Positions 37,752-47,572 of a stretch of DNA of 64,000 nucleotides are shown in pieces. The stretch is from Luteimonas sp. (GTDB lineage Bacteria; Pseudomonadota; Gammaproteobacteria; Xanthomonadales; Xanthomonadaceae): positions 62,001-126,000 of the forward strand of contig JANPZU010000005.1 in the NCBI GenBank assembly GCA_024707405.1, read 5' to 3'. A program made the position numbers and the translations under genes. Position 1 is the stretch's first letter. Every line of letters starts with the position of its first letter. The notes beneath the pieces are model-generated. The model searched no databases and was not told the DNA's origin. It worked only from the letters and a program-made list of their open reading frames with translations.

Positions 37752-38879
37752 ATGACTTTCTCCAGACCCATGCGCCTCCTGTGCGGCTTGGCATTGATGG
37801 TCGCGGCGAATGCATGGGCCGGGTCGAACGGGCGCGTGTTCATCGCGGGCGACTCCACTGCGAGCGAATATCCGACCGAACGCGCGCCGCGTGAAGGGTG
37901 GGGCATGCGCTTGCAGCCATACCTCGCCGATGGCTGGGAGGTGCGCAACCATGCGCAGAGCGGACGCAGTGCGCGCAGCTTCATCGAGCAGGGTTGGCTG
38001 GACGGCATTGCAAGCGAGTTGCGCGCTGGCGACGTGTTGCTGATCCAGTTCGGCCACAACGACGCCAAGGTCGAGGATCCGGCACGTTACAACGACCATG
38101 CCATCGCCTATCCGCGATGGTTGATGTGGTACGTGTCCTTGGCGCGTGAGCGTGGCGCAGTGCCTGTGCTGGTGACGCCGGTGGCCCGGCGCAAGTTCGA
38201 TGGCACGCAACTGCTCGATACCCACGGCCCCTATCCACAGGCGGTACGTGATCTTGCTGCACGCGAGCGTATTGCACTCATCGATCTCGCGGCGTCGAGC
38301 ATGGACTGGCTGAGAACGCTGGGCGACGTGACATCCAAACCGTATTTCATGCACGTATCGGCGCAACGGCAGGCGGACGATACGCATTTCAGCGCTACCG
38401 GTGCGCAGGCGGTGGCATGCCTGGTCGCGGCGGGCTGGCGTGCGGCGGATGCAGTCGCGCCAGTGAAGCCGGTATCGTTCGATGATTGCGCCGAGATCCC
38501 GGCACAGCCATTGCCTGGCATATCGCCATCGGTGGTCGTGCAGGAACGCGACATCGCCATCGAACAACCGGGCCCGCACGAGGGCGAAGGCACGACCACG
38601 GCGTATCCGTTCTTCGCCGATGCCACGGGTTTCGACGTGGTGTTCCGCAAGCGTGCCCTGCACCCGGGGGCGACCATCGGCGTACACGTCAACGACAAGG
38701 ACGAGATCTACTATGTGCTGTCGGGGCGGGGCGAGCTGACGCTCAATGGCACGGTGCGTGAAGTCGGGCCGGGCGATGCCATCCTCACCCGCAACGGCGA
38801 CAGCCATGCGCTGCGACAGACTGGCGACGACGATCTGGTCATCTTCATCGTCTTCGACAACGCATCGCGCTCGCCATGA
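37752..38879 (+). CDS. Rhamnogalacturonan acetylesterase-like SGNH hydrolase fused to a cupin
   Basis: 375-aa exported protein. The signal peptide (MRLLCGLALMVAANAWA) is followed by a GDSL/SGNH esterase domain (about 25–245): block I VFIAGDSTASEYP, block III QFGHNDAK and the catalytic Asp/His in DDTHFSATG, as in rhamnogalacturonan acetylesterases (CE12). After a Pro-rich linker, a cupin_2 barrel (about 285–370) shows GVHVNDKDEIYYVLSGRGEL and RNGDSHAL. Most CE12-type enzymes end after the esterase domain, so the cupin fusion is unusual. The esterase would deacetylate rhamnogalacturonan. The cupin could bind sugar or, like KdgF, act on unsaturated galacturonate (inference). Confidence 0.87.
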   Translation: MTFSRPMRLLCGLALMVAANAWAGSNGRVFIAGDSTASEYPTERAPREGWGMRLQPYLADGWEVRNHAQSGRSARSFIEQGWLDGIASELRAGDVLLIQFGHNDAKVEDPARYNDHAIAYPRWLMWYVSLARERGAVPVLVTPVARRKFDGTQLLDTHGPYPQAVRDLAARERIALIDLAASSMDWLRTLGDVTSKPYFMHVSAQRQADDTHFSATGAQAVACLVAAGWRAADAVAPVKPVSFDDCAEIPAQPLPGISPSVVVQERDIAIEQPGPHEGEGTTTAYPFFADATGFDVVFRKRALHPGATIGVHVNDKDEIYYVLSGRGELTLNGTVREVGPGDAILTRNGDSHALRQTGDDDLVIFIVFDNASRSP

Positions 38880-38885
38880 ACGGTG

Positions 38886-39101
38886 TCAGTCCGTTACGGC
38901 CTCGATCCGGCTGCGCTGCGCCTCATCGGCCTGTTGCATGGTGTCTTTGACAGCTTTCGCGCGCTCGATCGGTGCCTGGATAGCGTCGCGCATTTGCGTG
39001 GCCTGCGGCTCCGGCGGTTTTCGCTCCGGTGGATCGCCGGTTGGCGTGCAGGCGGCGCAACAGGCGACGGCCGCGATCGCGAACATCCTGATCCGGTGCA
39101 T
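38886..39101 (-). CDS. Small predicted lipoprotein
   Basis: 71-aa protein with a short hydrophobic leader ([14 protein letters not shown]) ending in a lipobox-like Cys at about residue 18, a Pro-rich linker ([15 protein letters not shown]) and a helical tail ([19 protein letters not shown]). A strong GGAGG lies at the right distance before ATG 39101, which supports it as real despite its size. Its end is 6 bp from the convergent esterase–cupin gene and it is divergent from the SDR gene. Similar small xanthomonad lipoproteins with DAIQ-type helices exist in my memory; function unknown. Confidence 0.7.
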   Translation of the reverse strand: MHRIRMFAIAAVACCAACTPTGDPPERKPPEPQATQMRDAIQAPIERAKAVKDTMQQADEAQRSRIEAVTD

Positions 39102-39161
39102 GGCGTCCTCCGCGCGGTTGACGGCGCTATGCTACGCCGGACTCGATCAACGGAACGCGAC

Positions 39162-39938
39162 ATGGATCCGCATCGCTGGCGGCTGGACGGGCAACTTGCG
39201 CTGGTCACCGGCGGCAGTGCCGGGATCGGGCGGGCCATCGCCCGGGAATTGCTTGGGTTCGGCGCATCGGTGCTGATCGTGGCCCGCAATGGCGATGCGC
39301 TGGAGGCGACGCGCGACGAATTGGCCGAGGAATTCCCCAAGGGCGATATCCGCGCCTTCATCGGCAACGTCGCCGACGACGAACAGCGCCGCGAGGTGCT
39401 GGATTGGGTGGAAGACCAGGGTGAGGGCTTGAATATCCTGGTCAACAACGCCGGTGCCAACCTGACCCGCGCCGCCAACGATTACACCGAGGACGAGTGG
39501 CGCGAGATCTTCGAGGTCAACCTGTTCAGCGCCTTCGAGCTGTCGCGCTACGCGCATCCGCTGCTGACGCAGCATGCTTCTTCGTGCATCGTCAACGTGG
39601 GCAGCGTGTCCGGCATCACCCACGTGCGCAGTGGCGCACCCTACGGCATGACCAAGGCGGCGATGCACCAGATGACGCGCAACCTCGCGGTGGAATGGGC
39701 CGAGGATGGCGTGCGGGTCAATGCGGTCGCACCGTGGTACATCCGCACGCGGCGCACGTCCGACAAACTGTCAGATCCCGATTACCTCGATGACGTGCTG
39801 CTGCGCACGCCGATGGGACGTGTGGGCGAGCCGGAAGAAGTGGCTGCCGCGGTCGCCTTCCTGTGCCTGCCTGCGGCCGCGTACATCACCGGTGAATGCA
39901 TCGCCGTCGACGGCGGGTTCCTGCGTTACGGGTTCTGA
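39162..39938 (+). CDS. SDR-family oxidoreductase (tropinone-reductase-like)
   Basis: 258-aa short-chain dehydrogenase. Motifs are [19 protein letters not shown] (coenzyme site), LVNNAGAN (NNAG), VNVGSVSG (Ser) and YGMTKAA (YxxxK), with the C-terminal [19 protein letters not shown]. The ARNGD segment after the second strand suggests NADPH preference. It is most like the 'tropinone reductase' class of bacterial SDRs; the real substrate is unknown. It is convergent with the lipocalin gene, overlapping it by 13 bp. It may belong with the neighbouring lipid-modification cluster, where SDRs often occur, rather than with pectin use. Confidence 0.88.
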   Translation: MDPHRWRLDGQLALVTGGSAGIGRAIARELLGFGASVLIVARNGDALEATRDELAEEFPKGDIRAFIGNVADDEQRREVLDWVEDQGEGLNILVNNAGANLTRAANDYTEDEWREIFEVNLFSAFELSRYAHPLLTQHASSCIVNVGSVSGITHVRSGAPYGMTKAAMHQMTRNLAVEWAEDGVRVNAVAPWYIRTRRTSDKLSDPDYLDDVLLRTPMGRVGEPEEVAAAVAFLCLPAAAYITGECIAVDGGFLRYGF

Positions 39939-40480
39939 GTGGGCGGCGGCGGATCGCCCGATTGCGGCACCCGGCGCAGTTTGGACAGGTCGTAGCCCAG
40001 GTCGGCGATGCGAAGGGCCGCGGCGGCATATTCGTCATCGGGGATGGAGGGCGTGCGCGCCATCAGCCACACGTAGTCGCGCTTGCTGCGGCCGACGATG
40101 GTGCGCTGGTAGGCCGGGTCGAGATCGACGATGACGTACTCGGCCTGGATCGGCCACACGAACTGCATGCCCCATATCGCGCCGTTGGTGCCTTCGCGCA
40201 CGGTGCCGACGGGGTGCATCGTCTCCAGCGGCGCATCGAAGCTGCCGTCGCGGTAGTGGAAGGTGGTCTGGATGCGGCCGTCCTTGCGCAAGGCATAGGT
40301 CTCGATAGCATCGTAGGCGTTGCGCTCCGGTCGCGTGGGGATGTGGGCGATGACGTACCAGTCGCCCATGAAGCGTTCAATATCCACCTCCGTGACCGGC
40401 GGGATCCTGGGTTGGCGCGAGGAACATGCCGAGACCATCACGACCGCCAGTGCTGCCAGCATCCATCGGGTGGCGTTCAT
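39926..40480 (-). CDS. blc: Outer-membrane lipocalin (Blc-like lipoprotein)
   Basis: 184-aa lipoprotein with leader [13 protein letters not shown] (lipobox VSAC, Cys about 19). The bacterial lipocalin signature is seen in [20 protein letters not shown] (GxW motif), then [36 protein letters not shown] and [10 protein letters not shown]. Blc-type lipocalins bind membrane lipids or fatty acids at the outer membrane, which suits the fatty-acid-modifying genes upstream. Its ATG overlaps the stop of the methyltransferase gene by 4 nt, making it the last gene of the operon. Confidence 0.92.
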   Translation of the reverse strand: MNATRWMLAALAVVMVSACSSRQPRIPPVTEVDIERFMGDWYVIAHIPTRPERNAYDAIETYALRKDGRIQTTFHYRDGSFDAPLETMHPVGTVREGTNGAIWGMQFVWPIQAEYVIVDLDPAYQRTIVGRSKRDYVWLMARTPSIPDDEYAAAALRIADLGYDLSKLRRVPQSGDPPPPTQNP

Positions 40481-41571
40481 GGGGTGGCCTCCCCGTTGCC
40501 GCGCTCGAACAGGTAGTGCGCGACCAGCCACTCCTGGCCATCCCGGTAGCCGAACAGTTCCGCACAGGCCATCCAGAACATCCGCCACCTCTGGAACCAC
40601 AGTGGCGCGGCGGCCTCGCCGTAGGTGTCGCGCAGCACCTGCATGCACGCCTCGCGCTGGCGATCCTGGTTGCGCAGCCAGTGGTTGGCGGTGTTGCGAT
40701 AGTGGGTGCCGTCGAGCAGCCAGCGGCGTTCAAGCGACAGCCGATCCTGGAAGTGCAGTAACGTGTCCGCGGCCGGCATCAGCCCACCGGTGAAGAAGTG
40801 CCGCCCCATCCAGTTGTCTTCGCCTTCGGTCTGGTACGGATACATCAGTGTCCGGTGCGCAAAGATGTGCACGAACAGCTTGCCGCCGGGCCTGAGGCTG
40901 TCGGCGATGCGCGACATCAGCATGCCGTAGTTGCGCATGTGCTCGAACATCTCCACCGACACGCAGCGGTCGAACGCCTGCGATGGCAGGTCGACGTGGT
41001 TGACGTCCCCGGTGACGACGGTGATGTTGCCGATGCCGAGTTCGCGCGCACGGGCAAGGATGTATTCGCGTTGCCCGCGTGAGTTGGACACTGCAGTGAT
41101 CCGCGCATTCGGGTAGCGCTCGGCCATCCACAACGTCAGCGATCCCCAGCCGCAACCCAGTTCCAGGATCGATTGCCCGTCGGCCAGCTGTGCGCGTTCG
41201 GCATATAGCGCCAGCATCGCTTCTTCCGCTTCGTCCAGGGTTTCCGCGCCGGTGGGATAGAACGCGGCGCTGTACTTCATCCGCCGGCCGAGGCAAAGCC
41301 GGAAGAAGTCGGGCGGGAGTTCGTAATGCTGGCGATTGGCGGCGTCGACATGGAGCGCCACCGGGCTGTTGTGCAGTTCGTCGATCAGCGACGAAAAGCG
41401 TGCGGCCTGTGCGGTCTGTCCTCCCGCCTGTTCGTCGCGGAGTCGTTGCGCGCAGAGACGGCGGATGCCCAGGCGCACCAGCGCATCCGGCAGCAGGCCG
41501 CGTTCGGCCCATCCCGCCAGTCCGGCCGCGTGCTCATGGGTGGCGTGCAGGTCTTCGGTTCGCGTGTTCAC
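40477..41571 (-). CDS. Cyclopropane-fatty-acid-synthase-like SAM methyltransferase (short copy)
   Basis: 364-aa class-I SAM-dependent methyltransferase of the CFA-synthase superfamily. The CFA-type region begins HYELPPDFFRLCLGRRMKYS, then the SAM motif ILELGCGWGSLTLWMAE, TAVSNSRGQREYI and SVEMFEHMRNYG. It diverges from true CFA synthases (MFEHM in place of MIEAVG) and lacks the usual N-terminal domain, suggesting a different methylation on a fatty acyl chain. GTG start at 41571 overlaps the DUF1295 stop (GTGA). A second, more canonical CFA synthase lies two genes upstream. Confidence 0.9.
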   Translation of the reverse strand: MNTRTEDLHATHEHAAGLAGWAERGLLPDALVRLGIRRLCAQRLRDEQAGGQTAQAARFSSLIDELHNSPVALHVDAANRQHYELPPDFFRLCLGRRMKYSAAFYPTGAETLDEAEEAMLALYAERAQLADGQSILELGCGWGSLTLWMAERYPNARITAVSNSRGQREYILARARELGIGNITVVTGDVNHVDLPSQAFDRCVSVEMFEHMRNYGMLMSRIADSLRPGGKLFVHIFAHRTLMYPYQTEGEDNWMGRHFFTGGLMPAADTLLHFQDRLSLERRWLLDGTHYRNTANHWLRNQDRQREACMQVLRDTYGEAAAPLWFQRWRMFWMACAELFGYRDGQEWLVAHYLFERGNGEATP

Positions 41572-42377
41572 GTCGGACGCTCCTCGGTCGTCATCCCGTC
41601 GTCGGACGGGAACCATGGAAACAGCATCGGTGTCGTGCGCTGGTAACGGCGGTAATCGTCGCCGCGCGTGCGCAGGGCCTGTTGTTCGGTGAACGGAATG
41701 CCGCTGATCCAGCGCAGGAACACGAACATCACGACCGGGCCCGCCAACGACAGCCACCAAAGCGGCGAGCCGATTGCGAGCAGCACGTACGCGAACCAGT
41801 GCAACCACTCGAAGAAGTAGTTGGGATGGCGCGAATAGCGCCACAGGCCTTCCCGGAAAGTCTTGCCGCGGTTCTCCGCGCGGGCACGGAAACGGGCGAG
41901 TTGCCGGTCGGCGATGGCTTCGCCCGTAACGCTGGCGAGCCACAACAGCGTTGCGGCGATCCACCAGGCGATGGCGTCGCCGCGTAGGTTGGCGGCAACG
42001 GCCACGAACGGCAGTGCGAATAGTACGACGAGTCCGGACTGGAACAGGAAGAAGCCGAAAATCTTGCCTTGGTGTCCGTTCCAGTACGCACGCAAGTGTC
42101 GGTAGCGACCATCCTCCGGTTCGCTGCGCACGCGCCGCCACAGGTGCAGTGCCAGTCGCAATCCCCAGGCTGCCCCGAGGACGGCGAGCAGGACGCGCGG
42201 TGCGATGGCGCCATCGCCCAATACGGCTGCAATCACCGCTGCGCCGCCGACGCCGATGGCCCACAGCACATCGACGATGCCGATGTTGTCGTGGCGTTTC
42301 TGCCACCACCAGCCGAGCATCATCATCGCTGACGACAGCGACAGCACCACGGCCAGCGTCAGCGTCGTCGTGCTCAT
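41568..42377 (-). CDS. DUF1295 membrane protein (steroid 5-alpha-reductase-like)
   Basis: 269-aa integral membrane protein with about seven helices. The C-terminal half (SRHPNYFFEWLHWFAYVLLA, FRARAENRGKTFREGLWRYS) carries the conserved Arg/His/Asn/Tyr motifs of DUF1295 and the steroid 5-alpha-reductase/ICMT-like superfamily, which reduces or methylates membrane lipids using NADPH or SAM. It sits between the two CFA-like genes with 4-nt overlaps on both sides, implying a step in the same lipid conversion, perhaps reduction of an unsaturated methylated acyl chain (inference). Confidence 0.88.
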   Translation of the reverse strand: MSTTTLTLAVVLSLSSAMMMLGWWWQKRHDNIGIVDVLWAIGVGGAAVIAAVLGDGAIAPRVLLAVLGAAWGLRLALHLWRRVRSEPEDGRYRHLRAYWNGHQGKIFGFFLFQSGLVVLFALPFVAVAANLRGDAIAWWIAATLLWLASVTGEAIADRQLARFRARAENRGKTFREGLWRYSRHPNYFFEWLHWFAYVLLAIGSPLWWLSLAGPVVMFVFLRWISGIPFTEQQALRTRGDDYRRYQRTTPMLFPWFPSDDGMTTEERPT

Positions 42378-43633
42378 CGGACTCCCACTCCACCGGGTGC
42401 GGGACGATGACCTGGACGCGCCAGCAGCAGGTGCGAGACGCCGATCGAACGCTCACGGAAGCCGCCCTCGCAATAGGCGAGGTAGAACTCCCACAGGCGA
42501 ATGAAGCGCTCGTCGTATCCCTGTGCACGAACGGCCGCAAGATTGGCGAGGAAGCGTTGTCGCCATGCCTGCAGGGTGAGGGCGTACGACAGGCCGAAAT
42601 CGTGCTGGGCGACGAGTTGCAGGTCAGTGGCGCGGGTCTTGGCCTGCAATATCGCATCGATCGACGGGATGAAACTCCCCGGGAACACGAAGCGCTTGAT
42701 GTAATCCACGCTCCGCAATGCCTGCCGATAGCGATGGTCTTCGATGGTGATGGCTTGCAGCAGCGCCAACCCATCCGCTTCCAGCAAATCGCCGATCTTG
42801 CCGAGGTAGGCAGGCAGGTACTGTGCGCCAACGGCTTCGATCATCTCGATCGACACCACCTTATCGTAGCGGCCATGCAGATCCCGGTAGTCCTCGAGCA
42901 GCAAGGTGACGTGATCCTGCAGATTCGCCGATTCGACGCGCTGCTTCGCGAGTTCGAATTGTTCGCGCGAGATCGTGGTGGTGGTGACGTGGCAGCCATT
43001 GTGGCGTGCGGCATGGATTGCGAAGCCGCCCCATCCCGTGCCGATCTCCAGCACGCGGTCGCCCGGAACCAGTTGCAGCCACTGGCATATCCGTTCGAGC
43101 TTGCGGGTCGATGCCGTTTCGAGCGATTCGTCATCGCGCTCGTACAGCGCCGAGGAGTACATCATATCGGCGGACAGGAACAGCGCGAAGAACTCGTTTC
43201 CCAGGTCATAGTGTTCGGCGATGTTGCGACGGCTGCCATCACGCGTGTTGCGACGGGCCGCATGCCAGAGCCGCAATGCGAGTCCGCCGATCCGGGCCAG
43301 GCCGCCCTCCATGCCGTCCAGCAATCCACGATTGCGTACCAGAAGTTGCACGAGAGACACCAGGTCGCTGCAACGCCAGAGTCCTTCGATGTACGCCTCG
43401 CCGGCACCGACGCTGCCGTTGGCCGCGACCAGGCGATAGAAACGGCCGTCTTCGATATGGATGTCGATGCAAGGCGTCTCGTCTTCATTGCCGAGGATCA
43501 CCGTGCCGCTTGCGTCGTTGAGGCGGATGCGACCGCCACGCAGGCCCGAGAGCACATCGAGCAGGCGCCGCCGCAATGCGCGTTCGATCGCCGACAGCGG
43601 TGTCGTCGGCATGGCGTGGGCGATGCGGCTCAT
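42374..43633 (-). CDS. cfa: Cyclopropane-fatty-acyl-phospholipid synthase
   Basis: 419-aa protein with the full CFA synthase layout: N-terminal lipid-binding region (about 25–130), then [20 protein letters not shown], the SAM motif [29 protein letters not shown], the active-site region [16 protein letters not shown] and [15 protein letters not shown]. It methylates the double bond of unsaturated phospholipid chains. Start ATG 43633 overlaps the DUF1365 stop; its own stop overlaps the DUF1295 start. In this operon it may make a methylated intermediate rather than plain cyclopropane (inference). Confidence 0.93.
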   Translation of the reverse strand: MSRIAHAMPTTPLSAIERALRRRLLDVLSGLRGGRIRLNDASGTVILGNEDETPCIDIHIEDGRFYRLVAANGSVGAGEAYIEGLWRCSDLVSLVQLLVRNRGLLDGMEGGLARIGGLALRLWHAARRNTRDGSRRNIAEHYDLGNEFFALFLSADMMYSSALYERDDESLETASTRKLERICQWLQLVPGDRVLEIGTGWGGFAIHAARHNGCHVTTTTISREQFELAKQRVESANLQDHVTLLLEDYRDLHGRYDKVVSIEMIEAVGAQYLPAYLGKIGDLLEADGLALLQAITIEDHRYRQALRSVDYIKRFVFPGSFIPSIDAILQAKTRATDLQLVAQHDFGLSYALTLQAWRQRFLANLAAVRAQGYDERFIRLWEFYLAYCEGGFRERSIGVSHLLLARPGHRPAPGGVGVR

Positions 43634-44394
43634 GCGCGCTCCCTGGAGTGGTCGGGATGGTCGAACACGGGGATTCCCTTCAGCCACAGACGCAGCGCCT
43701 GCCAATGGATGCCGGCGACGACCTGCAGCGTCATCAACGGGTACCGGGCCAGCACCATCGCCAGTCCGCGCCCGTCGAGCGGGCGGCGCTCGAGCGCGAT
43801 GTCGGCATCGAACATCCGCATGTCGTCCCGCCAGACCTGCATGTGCACGCGCAAGTCCTCACCCGGAGCGGTGAAGCGCCAGTCGTAGCGGCAGTCCATC
43901 GGCAGGAACGGAGAGACATGGAAGCGCTTGTCGAACGCCCAGTGCCAGGCGCGGCCATGCACCACAGCGTCCGCTGTCGGCAACACGTAGCGATGGCGCT
44001 GCTTCCACGGCGTATTGGTGATCTCGGCGACGATGCTGTGCAAGGTTCCGTCGCTCGCGTGGCAGTAATAGAAACTGACCGGATTGAAGACGTGGCCGCC
44101 GTAGCGCAGATGGGCCAGCAGGCAGATCGGGCCCTCTGGGCGCGTGCCTGTGGCTTGCTGCACGCAGTCGCGCACCGCATCGGGCAGGGGTTGGGTCGCA
44201 TGTCCGAGATAGTCGCTGCGCCTGAACTCGGCGATGTTGCGTCGGTGTGCCGACCACAGCCAGCGTCGCTGGAACACCGTGTCCACTTCGTCCAGATCCA
44301 GCAGCAACTGGGCGACACCGTAGTCGAAGGCGTGCGCGCGTGGCAGGTGGCGCTGGTGGCGCACGTGGCCCACATAGATCGCGCTTGCGCTCAT
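43630..44394 (-). CDS. DUF1365 family protein
   Basis: 254-aa cytoplasmic protein of DUF1365, recognisable from [20 protein letters not shown] at the start, [40 protein letters not shown] and the C-terminal LVMTL-like [20 protein letters not shown]. The family has no firmly known activity to me, but its genes sit almost always beside the FAD amine-oxidase-like gene and a CFA synthase, as here, and it belongs to RpoE–ChrR regulons in alphaproteobacteria. It overlaps both neighbours by 4 nt. Confidence 0.92.
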   Translation of the reverse strand: MSASAIYVGHVRHQRHLPRAHAFDYGVAQLLLDLDEVDTVFQRRWLWSAHRRNIAEFRRSDYLGHATQPLPDAVRDCVQQATGTRPEGPICLLAHLRYGGHVFNPVSFYYCHASDGTLHSIVAEITNTPWKQRHRYVLPTADAVVHGRAWHWAFDKRFHVSPFLPMDCRYDWRFTAPGEDLRVHMQVWRDDMRMFDADIALERRPLDGRGLAMVLARYPLMTLQVVAGIHWQALRLWLKGIPVFDHPDHSRERA

Positions 44395-45677
44395 GCGGCC
44401 TCCACCGTGGCGGGAGTGGCTTTGTCACGATGTGGTGTCGCCTCCATTGCGCCCACCATCTCGTATGCGCTGCGGATGCCGTCTTCGTGGAAGCCCCACC
44501 CCCAGTAAGCACCGGCGAACCAGGTCTTGCGGCGGCCTTGTATCTCGCCGCGCCGTGCCTGCGCGCGCACCATCGCGTGGTCATGCACGGGGTGCGAGTA
44601 GCGCATCGTGCGCAGCACGCGATCAGGTCGGATGGCATCGTTGCGGTTGAGGGTCACGATCAGTGGCCGTGCGCTGTCGATGCCCTGCAGCAGGTTCATC
44701 CAGTAGCTCACCGTGCACGCAGCGCCGGGTGTCGCGGGCACGTGTGCATTCCATGCCGCCCAGGCCTTGCGGTTGCGCGGCAACAGGCGTTCGTCTGTGT
44801 GCAGCACCGCATCGTTGGACTGGTAGCGGATCGCACCCAGCACTTCACGCTCGACAGCATCGGCATCCGTCAGCAAGGCCAGTGCCTGGTCGCTGTGGCA
44901 AGCCAGCACGACCTGGTCGAAACGTTCCTGTCCGGCGGTGCTGTCGATCAAGACGCCATCGCCACGCCGGTGCACGGCATGCACGGCATGCCCGATGCGC
45001 TCGCGAACCTGCCAGCGCGTGCGCATCGCATCGACATAGCGCGCCGAGCCACCGGAGACCACGTGCCACGGCGCACGGCCGGTGGCCTGCAGCATCTGGT
45101 GGTTGGACATGAACTGCACGAGGTAACGGGCCGGGAAATCCAGTGCGTTGGACGCCGGCGACGACCACAGTGCGGCGGCCATCGGCACCAGATGATCGTG
45201 CACGAAAAGTCGTCGGTAGCCGCCTTGAGCGAGGTAATCACCGAGGGTCGGGCCATCGGCGTCGCCGCTCAGCAATGCCGGTGCCTCGCGATAGAAACGC
45301 CGGATGTCGAGCAGCATCCGCCAGAACGCGGGCGAGACGAGGTTGCGTCGCTGGCAGAACAGTGTGTGGAGCGATCTCGCGTTGTATTCCAGCCCACTGC
45401 CTGCGTCGTGCACCGAGAAGCTCATCGTGGTCGGCTGGCTGGCGACGCCCAGCTCGTCGAACAATGTCGTCAGCAACGGGTAATGCAACGGATTGAACAC
45501 GATGAATCCGCTATCGACCGCAAGCCTCCGGCCTTCCAGTTCAATGTCGTGCGTGTGGGTGTGCCCTCCGAGGTAGTCGTTGCGTTCGAACAACGTCACT
45601 TCGTGGCGTTTCGACAGCCACCATGCGCTCGCGAGTCCCGCGATGCCCGACCCGACCACGGCGATGCGCTGCTTCAT
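44391..45677 (-). CDS. FAD-dependent amine-oxidase-like oxidoreductase
   Basis: 428-aa flavoprotein. The N-terminal dinucleotide-binding motif is [18 protein letters not shown] with the flavin-contact segment [15 protein letters not shown]. The C-terminal flavin motif ([20 protein letters not shown]) is near the end. It belongs to the COG2907-type NAD/FAD-binding proteins that always accompany DUF1365 and CFA synthase genes, probably desaturating or oxidising a membrane acyl chain. Start ATG 45677 overlaps the desaturase stop; its stop overlaps the DUF1365 start. Confidence 0.92.
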   Translation of the reverse strand: MKQRIAVVGSGIAGLASAWWLSKRHEVTLFERNDYLGGHTHTHDIELEGRRLAVDSGFIVFNPLHYPLLTTLFDELGVASQPTTMSFSVHDAGSGLEYNARSLHTLFCQRRNLVSPAFWRMLLDIRRFYREAPALLSGDADGPTLGDYLAQGGYRRLFVHDHLVPMAAALWSSPASNALDFPARYLVQFMSNHQMLQATGRAPWHVVSGGSARYVDAMRTRWQVRERIGHAVHAVHRRGDGVLIDSTAGQERFDQVVLACHSDQALALLTDADAVEREVLGAIRYQSNDAVLHTDERLLPRNRKAWAAWNAHVPATPGAACTVSYWMNLLQGIDSARPLIVTLNRNDAIRPDRVLRTMRYSHPVHDHAMVRAQARRGEIQGRRKTWFAGAYWGWGFHEDGIRSAYEMVGAMEATPHRDKATPATVEAA

Positions 45678-46675
45678 GGCGCGGCATCCGTGCGCGCGTG
45701 CTCGAACACCCACGCCGGTACCGGCTTGAGTCCGGACACCAGGCCCAGCGCGGCCATCAGTCGCAATCCGTACCAGGTGAGGTCGACTTCCCACCAGTAG
45801 AAGCCCTGGCGGGCGGATCCGGGAAAGAAATGATGGTTGTTGTGCCAGCCTTCGCCGAAGGTGATGACGGCAAGCCATGCATTGTTGCGGCTGTCGTCGC
45901 GGGTGGCGAAGCGGCGACGGCCGAAGCGGTGCGCCAGCGAATTGATCGTGACCGTGGCATGGAACAGCACCACGGTCGACACGAAGAATCCCCACACGAG
46001 CAGTTGCGGGCCATTGGTGCCGAACATCGGGGCCCATGCCGCCAGCGCTTCGCCGAGGGCGTACAGTGCGGCCGCGAGCAGCAATGGCACCAGCGTGTCG
46101 AAGCGGTCGAGCCAGCGCAGTTCGGGGTACTTCGCAAGATCCGGGATGCGGCTCCAATCGGTGCGGAATCCGTCGCGGGTCAGGAACCAGCCCGCGTGAC
46201 TTCGCCAAAAACCTTGACGCGGTGAATGCGGATCGTCGGGAGTGTCGGCGTGGCGATGGTGGCGGCGATGATGCGCGGCCCACCACAATGGCCCGCGTTG
46301 CACGCTGGCTGCACCGATCAATGCGAACACGAACTGGATCGGGCGCGAGGCGTGGAACGTGCGATGCGAGAAATAGCGGTGGTAGAACGCGGTGATCGCG
46401 AACATGCGGATGGCGTAGAGCGCGATGCATGCCGTGACCGCAAACCACGAGACACCCACCCACAACACAAGCAGGCATGCGGCGTGCATGCCCGCGAAGG
46501 GCAAGGCGCGAAGCCAGTCGATCCGTTCGCCGTCATGTTCGTTGCCGCTCGACGTCGTGGCCGACGTATCGAACCAGCGGCGCAATGCAGACAGCCATGC
46601 CTGCCTTGGATGATGCGCGATGCGGGAGTGTGGATCCACGAAGGTGTCCGGCGCAGCGGGAGTTCGTGGTGGCAT
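45674..46675 (-). CDS. Acyl-CoA/acyl-lipid delta-9-type fatty acid desaturase
   Basis: 333-aa integral membrane di-iron desaturase. The three histidine boxes are HRYFSH (99–104), HHRRHH (135–140) and HNNHH (about 285, in EGWHNNHHFFPGSAR), the pattern of stearoyl-CoA-type delta-9 desaturases. Four membrane helices flank them. It would introduce the cis double bond that CFA-type enzymes then methylate, so it is a logical first enzyme of the downstream five-gene overlap chain. An 88-bp gap with no clear promoter separates it from the upstream unknown gene. Start at 46675 (MPPRTPAAPD) is the only good Met before the conserved region. Confidence 0.92.
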   Translation of the reverse strand: MPPRTPAAPDTFVDPHSRIAHHPRQAWLSALRRWFDTSATTSSGNEHDGERIDWLRALPFAGMHAACLLVLWVGVSWFAVTACIALYAIRMFAITAFYHRYFSHRTFHASRPIQFVFALIGAASVQRGPLWWAAHHRRHHRHADTPDDPHSPRQGFWRSHAGWFLTRDGFRTDWSRIPDLAKYPELRWLDRFDTLVPLLLAAALYALGEALAAWAPMFGTNGPQLLVWGFFVSTVVLFHATVTINSLAHRFGRRRFATRDDSRNNAWLAVITFGEGWHNNHHFFPGSARQGFYWWEVDLTWYGLRLMAALGLVSGLKPVPAWVFEHARTDAAP

Positions 46676-46763
46676 ACGTGCATCCGGGCCAAGCGGATGC
46701 AGTGGCTCGCATCATCGGGCAGGCAGGTCACATTGGTGCACGCGGCGTGAAGTCCACGCCGGC

Positions 46764-47534
46764 TCAGTCCTTGCAGGCGGTGAGTTTCTCGGCCGAGGCT
46801 GCCGCCATCTCGGCGGCAGCGACCTGACGGCTTGCAGGCGCGAACGCGATCCGCACCTGCTGGTTGCGACCGCGGTCGTCGCGCACATCGCCGGTGCCGG
46901 AAAATTCGAGCAGTCGCCTGTCGGCGCGGGCATAGACCAGATGCACCGGCGGCACCGCGAAGCCGTACCACTGGTCGAGATCCATCCGCAGGCGTTCGGC
47001 GGCGATGCCGTTCCAGGTCGTCGCTCCGATGCGACGGATACGCACCGGATAGAAACGCTTCCGACCCGGCACGAGGAAACGCAATCGCACTTCCTCCCCG
47101 GAGGACAGCGCATGCCAATGTGCGCGAACGGCCGCATCGAAGCCTGCGTCGATCACACCGTCTGCGGGGACTTCAAGCGGGTAGCGCAGTTCCGGTCGTC
47201 CCGCTTGTTGCAGGTAGCCGTGCCGTCGGCCGGCGAGCAGGGATACGCCCTGGCGATAGCCATCCCGTCCATCCTCGAATGCGAAATCCGGCGCGCTGGC
47301 CGATCCGGAGGCACTGACCAGCTTGCGTGCGAACGCCTGTCCACCAGGGCAGCGATAGAGCACCAGTCGCTTGGCCGGGGATGCGGACTCGTCGACCCAG
47401 TGGCTTTCGGTGTACAGCAATCGTCCGTCGGCGCTGGCGTAGGCGCGCGCATCGTCGCGCTGCACCGAGGCCTGCGCCTGCAGCGCGAGGGACAGCAGGC
47501 AGGCTGCCGTGGCAGACAGCAATCGCGATGGCAT
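46764..47534 (-). CDS. Exported protein of unknown function in the sigma/ChrR cluster
   Basis: 256-aa protein with a clear signal peptide (LLSATAACLLSLALQAQA) and GAGGAGG before ATG 47534. The mature part is beta-rich, with short Arg/Tyr-rich strands (LRFLVPGRKRFYPVRIRRIG; MDLDQWYGFAVPPVHLVYAR; RLLEFSGTGDVRDDRGRNQQ) and one pair of conserved-looking Cys (YRCPGGQ and the C-terminal TACKD). I do not recognise the family. Its place between chrR and the lipid-modifying genes suggests a periplasmic or outer-membrane role in the same response. Confidence 0.82.
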   Translation of the reverse strand: MPSRLLSATAACLLSLALQAQASVQRDDARAYASADGRLLYTESHWVDESASPAKRLVLYRCPGGQAFARKLVSASGSASAPDFAFEDGRDGYRQGVSLLAGRRHGYLQQAGRPELRYPLEVPADGVIDAGFDAAVRAHWHALSSGEEVRLRFLVPGRKRFYPVRIRRIGATTWNGIAAERLRMDLDQWYGFAVPPVHLVYARADRRLLEFSGTGDVRDDRGRNQQVRIAFAPASRQVAAAEMAAASAEKLTACKD

Positions 47535-47572
47535 TTCGCCTCCTCGTCGGCTTGGCAAACAGTGCGTTGTCA

